Source: Thermanaeromonas toyohensis ToBE
Lineage (GTDB): Bacteria; Bacillota; DSM-521; Neomoorellales; Neomoorellaceae
Length of the DNA: 64,000 nucleotides
Reading direction: 5' to 3'
NCBI RefSeq assembly: GCF_900176005.1
Contig: NZ_LT838272.1
Coordinates: 2,003,587-2,067,586, forward strand
Positions within the stretch are counted from its first letter, which is position 1; each line of letters opens with the position of its first letter. Position numbers and translations under genes: made by a program. Shown one piece after another: positions 15,171 to 22,479 of the stretch. The notes under the pieces are model-generated. The model was not told where the DNA came from. It searched no databases and saw only the letters and a list, made by a program, of their open reading frames with translations.

Positions 15171-15629
15171 TTTGGGCATTAAACTCGTTAGGCTTATGCC
15201 TATCCTCGCCGCAAACTGCTTAAGTTCTCCGATTTCCCGTTCTAACTCCACCACTTCCTTAACGATTTGCTGAAATTCCGGCCGCTCGTTCTCATCTACT
15301 TGCCCATCAGCCGCAATCGATATAAGCCTGGATTTGACCTTTTCAACGTCCTCTAGCTCCTTTAACAACCCTAAAACCATAGTGGCCACGTTGGTCTTCT
15401 CAAAGTGATGCGCAATTAGCTGCCCAATCGGGCACATCTTTGCGCAGTAATTTGCAGGAAGGTCTGGCCTGTTATATACCTCGGCCATCTTTAGCACTAT
15501 CTCTGGTGGCACCACCGATTGCCCACTTTCATAGGCAAAGAGCGTTCTGGTGCCTATGTGCAGTCTTGCGGCTGCCTCTTCTCGGCTCAAGCCCGCTTGT
15601 TTTCGTGCCTCTCGAAACATTGCTTGCAC
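15135..15629 (-). CDS. XRE-type HTH phage regulator (164 aa)
   Basis: The N-terminal 60 residues are a Cro/CI-type helix-turn-helix (FREARKQAGLSREEAAARLHIGTRTLFAYESG). A middle region contains a Cys pair (YCAKMCPIG), and the C-terminus has a helical coiled-coil-like segment and a Lys/Ala tail. Probably an early-gene regulator. Its last codons lie opposite the plus-strand terminator of the candidate antisense RNA. Confidence 0.75.
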   Translation of the reverse strand: MQAMFREARKQAGLSREEAAARLHIGTRTLFAYESGQSVVPPEIVLKMAEVYNRPDLPANYCAKMCPIGQLIAHHFEKTNVATMVLGLLKELEDVEKVKSRLISIAADGQVDENERPEFQQIVKEVVELEREIGELKQFAARIGISLTSLMPKQKEKAALRAAL

Positions 15630-15724
15630 CTACCTTCTGTGGTGTAATTTACTTAGAAGCTCCTGCCACCCCGGCATCAGGGCCCGGTGCCGGGGAACTA
15701 AGCCTACCTAGTGTCGTAGAGGAA

Positions 15725-15919
15725 CTATCCCCTCTCTACCCTCAACACATCTGCCATTTCGCTGGCTTCAGCATACTCCCGAGATATTTCAGCCAGCTCC
15801 TGCCGCAGCTTGCGGAGTCTCTTCTCCGCTGCTTCGGCAGCCTTGATTATTTGCTTGCATTCGGCTATTTGGGCTAATACTGCTGCAAGATGTTTCTCTA
15901 CCTGTTCGCGGGTCCGCAA
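15725..15919 (-). CDS. Small coiled-coil phage protein (64 aa)
   Basis: TTG start at 15919 with GGAGGTG 8 nt upstream. The sequence is a near-continuous heptad helix (VEKHLAAVLAQIAECKQIIKAA, then KRLRKLRQELAEI). It overlaps the 3' part of the preceding gene in another frame. Function unknown. Confidence 0.5.
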   Translation of the reverse strand: MRTREQVEKHLAAVLAQIAECKQIIKAAEAAEKRLRKLRQELAEISREYAEASEMADVLRVERG

Positions 15920-16055
15920 TCTTTATCACCTCCTCCTCTTTTGGGGGTTGGTACTCTAGAAGGATCCGCAGTGCTTTTACCATGCGCTCCATGTCGGGCT
16001 CAAACATGGGGACGTACTCTATGTCTCGGGGGGCTTCAGCCGGTCGGCGTGCCAC
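15789..16055 (-). CDS. Small phage protein of unknown function (up to 88 aa)
   Basis: GTG start at 16055 with GAGGAG 10 nt upstream. The N-terminal half (PRDIEYVPMFEPDMERMVKA) looks like genuine protein. The last ~40 residues are low-complexity Ser/Gln/Ala and lie over the start of the coiled-coil gene in another frame, so that end may have been acquired by a frameshift. Confidence 0.4.
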   Translation of the reverse strand: MARRPAEAPRDIEYVPMFEPDMERMVKALRILLEYQPPKEEEVIKIADPRTGRETSCSSISPNSRMQANNQGCRSSGEETPQAAAGAG

Positions 16056-16056
16056 A

Positions 16057-16236
16057 TCAGGAAGCCTCCTCAATAGGCATCCAGCATTCCTTGTTGTCGG
16101 GGTTACCGTTCCATTTCTCCTGGAGCGCCTTGCTGTAGTCTTCATCGCTGGGGTACGGGCAGTTGGGGTTGCCGCAAACCCAGCATTTCTTGTGCTTCAC
16201 GGCAGTCTGGTAAAGTGGGTCAACAAGGGTGGGCAT
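16057..16236 (-). CDS. Small zinc-site phage protein (59 aa)
   Basis: Start chosen at ATG 16236, with GGAGGTG 6-7 nt upstream; an in-frame GTG is 9 bp earlier. It contains CWVCGNPNCPYP, a compact Cys cluster, and a C-terminal CWMPIEE. It is the second gene after the cro-like gene in the leftward early operon. Function unknown. Confidence 0.55.
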   Translation of the reverse strand: MPTLVDPLYQTAVKHKKCWVCGNPNCPYPSDEDYSKALQEKWNGNPDNKECWMPIEEAS

Positions 16237-16249
16237 GGAAGTCACCTCC

Positions 16250-16495
16250 TTATTGGTTGATGGCAGGGTTAGCTACCACACTGGTAGGTTCATCTGCATA
16301 TAACTCATCAACTGTAACACCTAAGATAGCGGCAATATCTGCAAGCCTTTCGGCAGTGATGCGACGCTTCCCAGTTTCTAAGTAATGGTAGCCAATAGCA
16401 GTCTCATATCCCAAGGCTTGCGCCATGTCTTCTTGGGTTAATCCTTTTTGCTTCCGCAGAGCTTTGATCTTCGCGAGGTCTATATAGCGCTTCAT
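16250..16495 (-). CDS. Cro-like XRE repressor, first gene of leftward operon
   Basis: 81 aa with a complete helix-turn-helix (LAKIKALRKQKGLTQEDMAQ through RRITAERLADIAAILG). It is transcribed divergently from the CI-like gene, across the four-operator region, from a perfect consensus promoter. By analogy it acts as the Cro partner in the lysis-lysogeny switch. Confidence 0.8.
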   Translation of the reverse strand: MKRYIDLAKIKALRKQKGLTQEDMAQALGYETAIGYHYLETGKRRITAERLADIAAILGVTVDELYADEPTSVVANPAINQ

Positions 16496-16513
16496 GGCTT
16501 TCAGCCTCCTTTC

Positions 16514-16646
16514 CTACCAATTCGGTAGCCTTCGCTTATGATTATAGACTACCAATGTGGTAGTGTCAAGGGGTAACTTGCCAGTTTGGTAGAAAATATT
16601 TTAAAAACATTTGGGTCGTGGTAAAATACAATTACCAAGATGGTAA
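16514..16646. promoter_or_regulatory. Lysogeny operators: four 15-bp palindromes
   Basis: O1 16514-16528 CTACCAATTCGGTAG, O2 16549-16563 CTACCAATGTGGTAG, O3 16578-16592 TTGCCAGTTTGGTAG, O4 16632-16646 TTACCAAGATGGTAA. The shared form is YTACCAN-NN-TGGTAR. O2 sits exactly in the spacer of the leftward promoter, and O4 overlaps the expected start of the rightward repressor transcript, just after a TAAAAT at 16622-16627. Confidence 0.85.
16541..16569 (-). promoter_or_regulatory. Leftward early promoter (consensus sigma-70)
   Basis: On the minus strand: TTGACA (16569-16564), a 17-bp spacer, TATAAT (16546-16541). All six positions of both boxes match consensus. The spacer contains operator O2, so a bound repressor would block RNA polymerase. 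It drives the cro-like gene and the early operon. Confidence 0.85.
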
Positions 16647-16661
16647 ATCGGTGGTGTCAAA

Positions 16662-17018
16662 ATGGACGTGCAGGAGCAAAACGTTACAAAGAAACTTGGG
16701 GAACGCCTGAGGAAAGCGCGAGAAGCAAAAGGACTTACCCAAGCTCAATTAGGAGCACTATTAAATGTATCCGACGCTACGATAAATAGATACGAAAAGG
16801 GGCAAAGAAGCCCAGATCCCGAAATGTTGGTCAAACTGGCAGAGGCATTAAACGTCTCTACCGATTATTTGTTGACCGGCAAACAGGCATCAATACTTGA
16901 ATACGAAGCCGCCCACCGCACGGATGATTCCACGGATGAGCTTCCCGAGGAGGCTCGACGTAGCTTAGAGGAGTTCAAAGAATTTATGCTGCGAAAGTAT
17001 GGGAAGAAACGAGATTAA
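16662..17018 (+). CDS. CI-like XRE phage repressor
   Basis: 118 aa. A strong helix-turn-helix (GERLRKAREAKGLTQAQLGALL, DATINRYEKGQRSPDP) is followed by a short acidic C-terminal part (DELPEEARRSLEEFKEFMLRKYGKK) typical of ImmR-type repressors rather than a self-cleaving LexA-like domain. Inactivation by the ImmA-type peptidase encoded 1.1 kb downstream is therefore likely. It presumably binds the four palindromes upstream of it. Confidence 0.85.
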   Translation: MDVQEQNVTKKLGERLRKAREAKGLTQAQLGALLNVSDATINRYEKGQRSPDPEMLVKLAEALNVSTDYLLTGKQASILEYEAAHRTDDSTDELPEEARRSLEEFKEFMLRKYGKKRD

Positions 17019-17039
17019 TACCGGAAGGAGGGCCCTGCT

Positions 17040-17384
17040 TTGGAAAATCCTGCGAATACCCCGAAGAGCAGTCCTCAACTAGAGAGCAGATTAATTGCTA
17101 CAGAACCGTCAGCGTTACAGATCCAGTTCGCTGACCTTGTCCAAGCTAATGTTAACCCAGAAAGAGTTGTCCTAACATTTATTCAAAACTTACCTGGCAA
17201 TGCTCCACCGGAAGCGATAAATACTGGCAATGTTATCGATGGTCGTGTTATCGCTCAGATTGCCGTTAGCTGGCCTCATTTGGTCAGGATCAGGGACTTA
17301 CTTACTCGTATTATTGAACACTATCGCCAGGAAGTAATACGCTCAGTTAATTCTGCTTTAGGGGAGGCCGAAGAAAGTGAGTGA
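17040..17384 (+). CDS. DUF3467 family protein
   Basis: 114 aa, TTG start after a GGAAGGAGGG box. A middle segment (LIQFADLVQANVNPERVVLTFIQ-like) and the C-terminal helix (HLVRIRDLLTRIIEHYRQEV) fit the DUF3467 family, small proteins resembling the fold of archaeal/phage regulators. It overlaps the next gene by 8 bp. Function unknown; it lies inside the lysogeny block. Confidence 0.6.
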   Translation: MENPANTPKSSPQLESRLIATEPSALQIQFADLVQANVNPERVVLTFIQNLPGNAPPEAINTGNVIDGRVIAQIAVSWPHLVRIRDLLTRIIEHYRQEVIRSVNSALGEAEESE

Positions 17385-17844
17385 AGAGTTTATTACTTCC
17401 TCGGGTATTACCAGGAGAACTCTTTTTGATATATTAGGAGTAGAAAGACGGCAACAGACACAGATGCCCCAAATAGTACCTGGCACGATAATCGTCAATG
17501 TTAATATTGAAAACTCTACTATTAATGTTCCTTCCCTCGAGCCTTCAACTAAAAAAGGAGTGAGGGCCAAAATGGGAGGCGGTGTTTTTACCTCCTTTAT
17601 TGATGCGGCGATGAAAGAAGCCATAGTAGAAAAATTGTCCGATGGTACATTTTACGCCGAAATACCCTCCTGTCCTGGAGTTTGGGCAGATGGGAAAACC
17701 AAGAAAGAATGTTTAGAAACCCTCCAGGAAGTTCTTGAAGAATGGTTATTGTTCAAGCTCCGGGAGGGCGATAGGGATTTTCCTGTATTAGGTGGCGTGG
17801 ATTTGAATAGGGAATGGACCGAAGACCGCTCCTGGGCAGGTTGA
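17377..17844 (+). CDS. hicB: HicB-type antitoxin with an N-terminal extension
   Basis: 155 aa. The C-terminal half carries the HicB core (KLSDGTFYAEIPSCPGVWADG, then ECLETLQEVLEEWLLFKL). The first ~75 residues are an added segment of unknown function, with a Thr/Asn-rich beta-like stretch (IVNVNIENSTINVP). GTG start overlapping the DUF3467 gene. It would neutralise and, with its extension, may bind DNA for autoregulation. The order antitoxin-then-toxin is one of the two known for this family. Confidence 0.8.
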   Translation: MSEEFITSSGITRRTLFDILGVERRQQTQMPQIVPGTIIVNVNIENSTINVPSLEPSTKKGVRAKMGGGVFTSFIDAAMKEAIVEKLSDGTFYAEIPSCPGVWADGKTKKECLETLQEVLEEWLLFKLREGDRDFPVLGGVDLNREWTEDRSWAG

Positions 17845-17850
17845 TATACG

Positions 17851-18060
17851 ATGAAGCCTCTCAAAAGAAGAGAATTAATTGCGAAATTGAAGCACTTTGG
17901 CTTTGAAGGTCCCTTTCCCGGTGGTAAGCATTCATATATGAAACGAGGAAGTCTAAAAATAAGGATACCCAATGAACACGGCACAGATATTAGTGAAGAT
18001 TTACTGCAAAGGATTTTAAAGCAGGCCGGCATAAGCAAGGAAGAATGGGACAGAACATAG
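17851..18060 (+). CDS. hicA: HicA-type toxin
   Basis: 69 aa, a full-length HicA: MKPLKRRELIAKLKHFGF, the catalytic GGKHSYM (His in the double-stranded RNA-binding fold) and a C-terminal LLQRILKQAGISKEE helix. HicA toxins cleave mRNA. It starts 6 bp after hicB. The pair is likely an addiction or anti-phage module maintained with the prophage. Confidence 0.88.
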   Translation: MKPLKRRELIAKLKHFGFEGPFPGGKHSYMKRGSLKIRIPNEHGTDISEDLLQRILKQAGISKEEWDRT

Positions 18061-18090
18061 GTAGAACATAATATGCAGGCCTATCATTTC

Positions 18091-18124
18091 CCTGCTGCTC
18101 TGTCTAGGTAGCAGGCTTTTGTTT
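18091..18124 (+). terminator. Intrinsic terminator after hicBA
   Basis: CCTGCT (18091-18096) pairs with AGCAGG (18110-18115), followed by CTTTTGTTTT. Placed 30 bp after the hicA stop, it ends the repressor-hicBA transcript. Confidence 0.65.
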
Positions 18125-18173
18125 TATAATGGGCATTTGACACGTTTCGACATAATCCGCAGGGGTGTTGGAC

Positions 18174-18620
18174 ATGCCCATGAAACTATTCGCTTTAGCG
18201 GAAAAAGAGGGAATCAAAATTGAGTGGTGGGACTTCAAACCGCCGCTGGAGGCTGTCTATTGGTACCGCCCGGGCCTTCCTCCTATTATAGGCTTATCGC
18301 ATACTTTACAAAGCGCCCCCCGCTCCTACTTCAGATGTGTTCTTGCCGAGGAAATAGGGCATTTCTATACCACCATTGGGGCGATACATATTCCACGGAC
18401 GCTACCCCGCTATCACCAGCGTACTAACATAGGAATTTACGAATATAGGGCCCGCAGGTGGGCAGCGGAGCATCTTATTCCGCTACCGGATCTGATACGA
18501 GCCTTTAAGGAAGGGGTGACCTATCGCTGGGAGTTGGCGGAGTACTTCGATGTAACTGAAGAGATGGTAGACTTCAGGTTGCGGTTGCCGGACCTAGTCA
18601 CAGTTCGGTATGCTTGTTAG
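18174..18620 (+). CDS. ImmA/IrrE-type metallopeptidase
   Basis: 148 aa from ATG 18174 (AGGGG 8 nt upstream); a GTG at 18165 is an alternative. The active-site segment LAEEIGHFYTT gives the ExxxH metal site of this family, and ARRWAAEHLIPLPDLI is a second conserved block. ImmA enzymes cut ImmR-type repressors to induce the prophage, so this pairs functionally with the CI-like gene at 16,662. Confidence 0.8.
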   Translation: MPMKLFALAEKEGIKIEWWDFKPPLEAVYWYRPGLPPIIGLSHTLQSAPRSYFRCVLAEEIGHFYTTIGAIHIPRTLPRYHQRTNIGIYEYRARRWAAEHLIPLPDLIRAFKEGVTYRWELAEYFDVTEEMVDFRLRLPDLVTVRYAC

Positions 18621-18662
18621 AATAAAAGCTCAAGCATTGATTGCGGGGGAGGGTTTCTAAGG

Positions 18663-19988
18663 ATGGAAAATATAGTTCAAAAACGGTGGTATCTGAGCAC
18701 ATGGGTTATAGCGATTTTGATAGCACTTTGGCCTATAAGTTGGATTCCGACAATTATAGGCTTAATACTGATAATAATGCAGCAAAAGGTATACGGCTCC
18801 GCAGTAGACATACTAAATAAGGCTACCCAGGAAGCAGAAAACCTTATTAATGAAGCCACCCAGCAAGTTGAGCAACTTAACAGGGAAAAAGAATCTCTTG
18901 AGAAACGTTTAGCCGAAATGAACAAAGAATATGCACAACTTCAGGATGAATTGAAAAGCCTTACTAAAGAAGTTATAACGGCCACTGTTGATATTTCGGC
19001 CTATGACCAATTTACTTCAGAAGAAATAAAAAATAAGCTTCAGATGTTAAGGCTCAATCAGCAGGACCTGATAAAAAAAGATAAAGCCCTGATAATCACA
19101 GCGACAGATAAAAAGAAAATAGTGGAGAATAATGCAAAGCAAATTCTTAGATGCTTTAATGCTGAATGCGAAAACATCATTTCCCAGGTAAATGCTCGTA
19201 ATGTGGATACAGCTAGGGGTAAGATTATAAAGTCTTTTGAAACTCTCAACAGGATTTTTGCTACAGATGGCATTGCTATATCTAAAGAGTACTTGGAAGC
19301 CAAGTTGGAAGAGTTAAATCTTGTATATGCATATGCCATTAAGAAAGAACAAGAGCGGGAGTTACAAAAGGCTATTCGTGAACAACTTCTAGAGGAGGAA
19401 AAAGCCCGTAGAGAACTCGAAAGAGAACGATTGAGACTAGAAAAAGAAGAGACCCACTTTAGGAACGAAATTAAAAAGCTTATGGCCCACATGCAAAAGG
19501 CAACTACTGAAGTAGAAAAGAGCTTCTATATAGAGCAAATTAAATCGCTGGAAGAAAAATTAGAGCAGATCGTTAAAGATAAAGAGGACATTATTAACCG
19601 TGAACAAAATACGAGAGCTGGCTTTGTTTATATCATATCCAATATAGGCGCATTTGGCGAAGATGTTTACAAAATAGGTATGACCCGTCGGCTAGATCCG
19701 TTAGACAGAATTTATGAATTAGGAGATGCCTCAGTACCCTTCAAATTTGACGTACACGCAATTATCTTTAGTGAAGATGCTCCAGCCTTAGAAGCAGCGC
19801 TACATGAGCGTTTCAGGGAATATGAACTAAATAAACTTAACCCACGAAAAGAATTTTTTAAGGTACCTCTAAGCGAAATTCAGAAAGCCGTTAGCGAGCT
19901 TCATAGCGGTCCTGTTAGTTGGACAATAGAACCACCAGCGGAGGAATACAGAGAAAGCCTTAGAAGGGCTGGTAAGCTGGCTAGTTAG
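18663..19988 (+). CDS. Membrane-anchored coiled-coil protein with T5orf172 (GIY-YIG-like) domain
   Basis: 441 aa. Residues 11-40 form a hydrophobic hairpin or two short membrane segments. A long coiled coil follows, with a DUF4041-like middle (about 45-310). The C-terminus (about 320-400: GFVYIISNIGAFGEDVYKIG, ALEAALHERF, KEFFKVPL) is a T5orf172/MUG113 domain related to GIY-YIG nucleases. AT-richer codon use than the neighbours suggests separate acquisition. It sits in the plus-strand lysogeny-conversion block; a role in superinfection exclusion or defence is possible but unproven. Confidence 0.75.
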   Translation: MENIVQKRWYLSTWVIAILIALWPISWIPTIIGLILIIMQQKVYGSAVDILNKATQEAENLINEATQQVEQLNREKESLEKRLAEMNKEYAQLQDELKSLTKEVITATVDISAYDQFTSEEIKNKLQMLRLNQQDLIKKDKALIITATDKKKIVENNAKQILRCFNAECENIISQVNARNVDTARGKIIKSFETLNRIFATDGIAISKEYLEAKLEELNLVYAYAIKKEQERELQKAIREQLLEEEKARRELERERLRLEKEETHFRNEIKKLMAHMQKATTEVEKSFYIEQIKSLEEKLEQIVKDKEDIINREQNTRAGFVYIISNIGAFGEDVYKIGMTRRLDPLDRIYELGDASVPFKFDVHAIIFSEDAPALEAALHERFREYELNKLNPRKEFFKVPLSEIQKAVSELHSGPVSWTIEPPAEEYRESLRRAGKLAS

Positions 19989-20080
19989 TTTAAGACCTAG
20001 GTATAGTATAGCAGAAAGGCCGACGTTGGTCATGGTGGCTTTAGTGTATAGATAAAATACAACAAAGGAGGAGGAACTTG

Positions 20081-20419
20081 ATGAATGGTAAACCTGTAAT
20101 CTACAATTACGAAGTAAGTCCCCGCTATACGGAATTTCGGGTAGATAGCGTGTGGGGTGTAGTATCTTCGGCGGGAGAGCTGGAGGTTTACCTTTGTGAA
20201 GATGTCTTCCCTTTACCAAACAGCATTAAGGTTATTCCATCTACGGACCCTAATACCCCGCCTAGACAAGAACAGGACCCCGATTATAACCAGCTATCGG
20301 AAATTAATATCCGCCGTGTCTGCCATGCGCGAGTCATAATACCGATCAAGGTGTTGCCTAGCATTATCGAGTGGCTACAGTCTAAGGTTGAAGAATATAA
20401 AAAGATGGAACCACGTTAA
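20081..20419 (+). CDS. Phage protein of unknown function (112 aa)
   Basis: GGAGGAGG lies 5-6 nt before the ATG at 20081. It is mainly beta (NYEVSPRYTEFRVDSVWGVV, ELEVYLCEDVFPLP), with a C-terminal helix (VLPSIIEWLQSKVEEYKKM). A possible promoter, TTGGTC-17-TAGATA, precedes it at about 20,029-20,057. No family recognised. Confidence 0.6.
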   Translation: MNGKPVIYNYEVSPRYTEFRVDSVWGVVSSAGELEVYLCEDVFPLPNSIKVIPSTDPNTPPRQEQDPDYNQLSEINIRRVCHARVIIPIKVLPSIIEWLQSKVEEYKKMEPR

Positions 20420-20443
20420 CGGCCACTATTAGGGGGGCTCAAG

Positions 20444-21052
20444 ATGGCGGTTCTCGAAAATAATATAGCCCCGCAATTTGCAAGGAAGACACCACCTTCG
20501 CTTTCCCAAGCTTCCGGATTTGCCTCTAAGGGAATGGCCTCATTGAACAAAATTAGGCGAGGTCGTGCAAATGTTAGTAGGGATTGGTGGGAAGGATTTG
20601 GACCTACTTCCGCAGTGCCCACCGTGGTACATTCTGCTTTGCCAATATTGGAGGAAGAAAAACCAATAGACTATAATAAAGGTATGAAAGCCCAGAGTAG
20701 CCCTGCGAAGGTTTTTGGTGGAATTGTAAGGGCTAGGGAGATGATAGATATGGACTGGCAAGAAAAATACCTTGATAAGCTTAACCAGGATATAGGAGAT
20801 ATAAAAGCCTCTTTGAAGTCTACTGAGGACCGAATCGCCCATATGATTAATCAAACTCTATCTGAAATGAGAGACAGAGATAATCAAAGGCATGCTGAAA
20901 TTTTGGCACTTAGAAGCGATATTCAAGCCATCAGGACCGATAACGCAGAAACTAGGCGCTGGATAATCGCCATGGTAATTAGTGCTATTGGGGTAGCTTT
21001 GGCTGCTATTATTGGGATTGCTTCTATCGTATATCAGGCATTAATAAAGTAA
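20444..21052 (+). CDS. Tail-anchored coiled-coil membrane protein of unknown function
   Basis: 202 aa. The first ~60 residues are Ser/Ala/Arg-rich and may be disordered. Residues about 100-165 are a coiled coil (MDWQEKYLDKLNQDIGDIKA onward). A single C-terminal membrane helix follows (WIIAMVISAIGVALAAIIGI). The coiled coil plus tail anchor resembles XhlA-type phage proteins. It lies between the unknown 112-aa gene and the integrase. Confidence 0.6.
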   Translation: MAVLENNIAPQFARKTPPSLSQASGFASKGMASLNKIRRGRANVSRDWWEGFGPTSAVPTVVHSALPILEEEKPIDYNKGMKAQSSPAKVFGGIVRAREMIDMDWQEKYLDKLNQDIGDIKASLKSTEDRIAHMINQTLSEMRDRDNQRHAEILALRSDIQAIRTDNAETRRWIIAMVISAIGVALAAIIGIASIVYQALIK

Positions 21053-21079
21053 AAAGCATCTCAACTACAAGAGGTGCCT

Positions 21080-22243
21080 ATGATGCCCACCGGCCATCTC
21101 GAAAAGCGCTACAAAAGTTCCTGGACCATAGTTATAGAACTCGACCGTGACCCAGTAACCGGCAAACGCAAGCGTATCACCAAAAGCGTTAAAGGTACCA
21201 AAAAAGAAGCCGAAAAAGAAATGGTCCGGATGCTAAACGAGCTTGAACGGGGTACATACGTGGAGCCTTCTGGAATGACTGTAGGTGAGTATCTGCTTCA
21301 CTGGCTGGAGGCCTATTGCAAGCCCAACTTGGCACCCAAGACGCTGCAAAGCTACAGTTACATCATCCACCAGCATCTAATTCCGGCTTTGGGGCACATA
21401 AAACTTGACAAGCTACAGCCCCTCCATTTGCAAGAATACTACAGTAAAGCCCTTCAGTCAGGCCGTAAGGACGGTAAAGGCGGCCTCTCTCTCCGCTCCG
21501 TCCAGTACCATCACCGCATTTTACATGAGGCCTTGGGCCATGCGCTCAAGTGGCAGCTAGTACATAGGAATGTGGCCGAAGCCGTAGAAGCCCCACGTTA
21601 TAAACGGCCTGACGTGAAAGCGTTATCCCCTGAAGAAGTAAATAAGCTCTTGGCCAAGGCTAAGGAGATTAATCATCCTGATTATGCCCTGCTAGTCACG
21701 GCAGTTTACACGGGGATGCGCCAGGGCGAGCTTCTGGGGCTACGCTGGCAGGACATCGACATGACTGCTGGCGTGGCCTATGTGAGGCAAATACTCCAGA
21801 AGCTTCCTGGCCAGCCGGTAATGTTCAAGGAACCCAAAACGCAGGCCGGGAAGCGACAAGTAGTGTTATCCCCTGCCGTAATAGACATTTTGAAGGCTGC
21901 AAAAAAGCAGCAGGCTGAAAATCGACTACGCTTAGGGCAGGCATATCAGGACTATGGGCTTGTATTCTGCCGCGAAAATGGCTTGCCTCTTGATCCTTTT
22001 ACTGTTACTCACCGCTTCAAGAAGCTGGCTAAGCTGGCTGGCTTCCCCGAGTTACGTTTCCACGATCTGCGGCATACTCATGCTACCCTATTGCTGGCCC
22101 AGGGGGTACATCCAAAGGTGGTCCAGGAACGCCTCGGGCACCGGAGCATTACTCTGACGCTCGATACTTATAGCCACGTTTTACCCACGTTGCAAAAAGA
22201 GGCAGCTGCTAAAGTCGAAGAGGCCTTAAAGCACAGTAAATAG
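21080..22243 (+). CDS. int: Tyrosine integrase
   Basis: About 387 aa. An AP2-like N-terminal arm domain (YKSSWTIVIELDRDPVTGKR) and a SAM-like core-binding domain (TVGEYLLHWLEAYC) precede the catalytic domain. The catalytic residues are present: Arg in YTGMRQGELLGLRW, the HDLRHTHATLLL box, GHRS and the nucleophile Tyr in LDTYSHVL. It lies 146 bp from the tRNA-Lys fragment, as expected for an integrase that uses a tRNA 3' end as its site. Confidence 0.95.
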   Translation: MMPTGHLEKRYKSSWTIVIELDRDPVTGKRKRITKSVKGTKKEAEKEMVRMLNELERGTYVEPSGMTVGEYLLHWLEAYCKPNLAPKTLQSYSYIIHQHLIPALGHIKLDKLQPLHLQEYYSKALQSGRKDGKGGLSLRSVQYHHRILHEALGHALKWQLVHRNVAEAVEAPRYKRPDVKALSPEEVNKLLAKAKEINHPDYALLVTAVYTGMRQGELLGLRWQDIDMTAGVAYVRQILQKLPGQPVMFKEPKTQAGKRQVVLSPAVIDILKAAKKQQAENRLRLGQAYQDYGLVFCRENGLPLDPFTVTHRFKKLAKLAGFPELRFHDLRHTHATLLLAQGVHPKVVQERLGHRSITLTLDTYSHVLPTLQKEAAAKVEEALKHSK

Positions 22244-22271
22244 CGTTGCCGACCGTTGCCCAACCGTTGCC
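22244..22271. repeat. Three CGTTGCC direct repeats, possible integrase arm sites
   Basis: CGTTGCC occurs at 22244-22250, 22254-22260 and 22265-22271, a spacing of about one helical turn, immediately after the int stop and before the att core. Tandem same-face repeats here fit integrase arm-type or excisionase binding sites. Confidence 0.5.
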
Positions 22272-22388
22272 CAAATTCATAGTCCATAGCAGGATTCCAA
22301 CGGATGATGTCGTATATAAAAATAACCGGAAGCTAGAATTTATAATACTTTGACGTACCGAACCGGATGAGGCCGGATAGACTTTATC

Positions 22389-22436
22389 GGACTCTTAATC
22401 AGCGGGTCGTGGGTTCAAATCCTACCTGGCGCACCA
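22389..22436 (+). other. Right attachment site: 3' fragment of tRNA-Lys (CTT)
   Basis: The sequence gives an anticodon loop CTCTTAA, variable loop, a T-arm GTGGG-TTCAAAT-CCTAC and CTGGCGC-A-CCA, but no 5' half. It is therefore the 3' part of a tRNA-Lys left at the integration boundary. The intact tRNA should lie at the left end of the prophage, outside the window. This marks the phage right end. Confidence 0.8.
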
Positions 22437-22446
22437 ACAGAATCAA

Positions 22447-22476
22447 GGCCTCCCGGGATCGGGAGGCCTAAAAATT
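22447..22476 (+). terminator. Hairpin after the tRNA-Lys fragment
   Basis: GGCCTCCC (22447-22454) pairs with GGGAGGCC (22461-22468), followed by TAAAAATTT. It may be the original terminator of the tRNA-Lys gene and can also act on the minus strand. Confidence 0.5.
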
Positions 22477-22479
22477 TGC

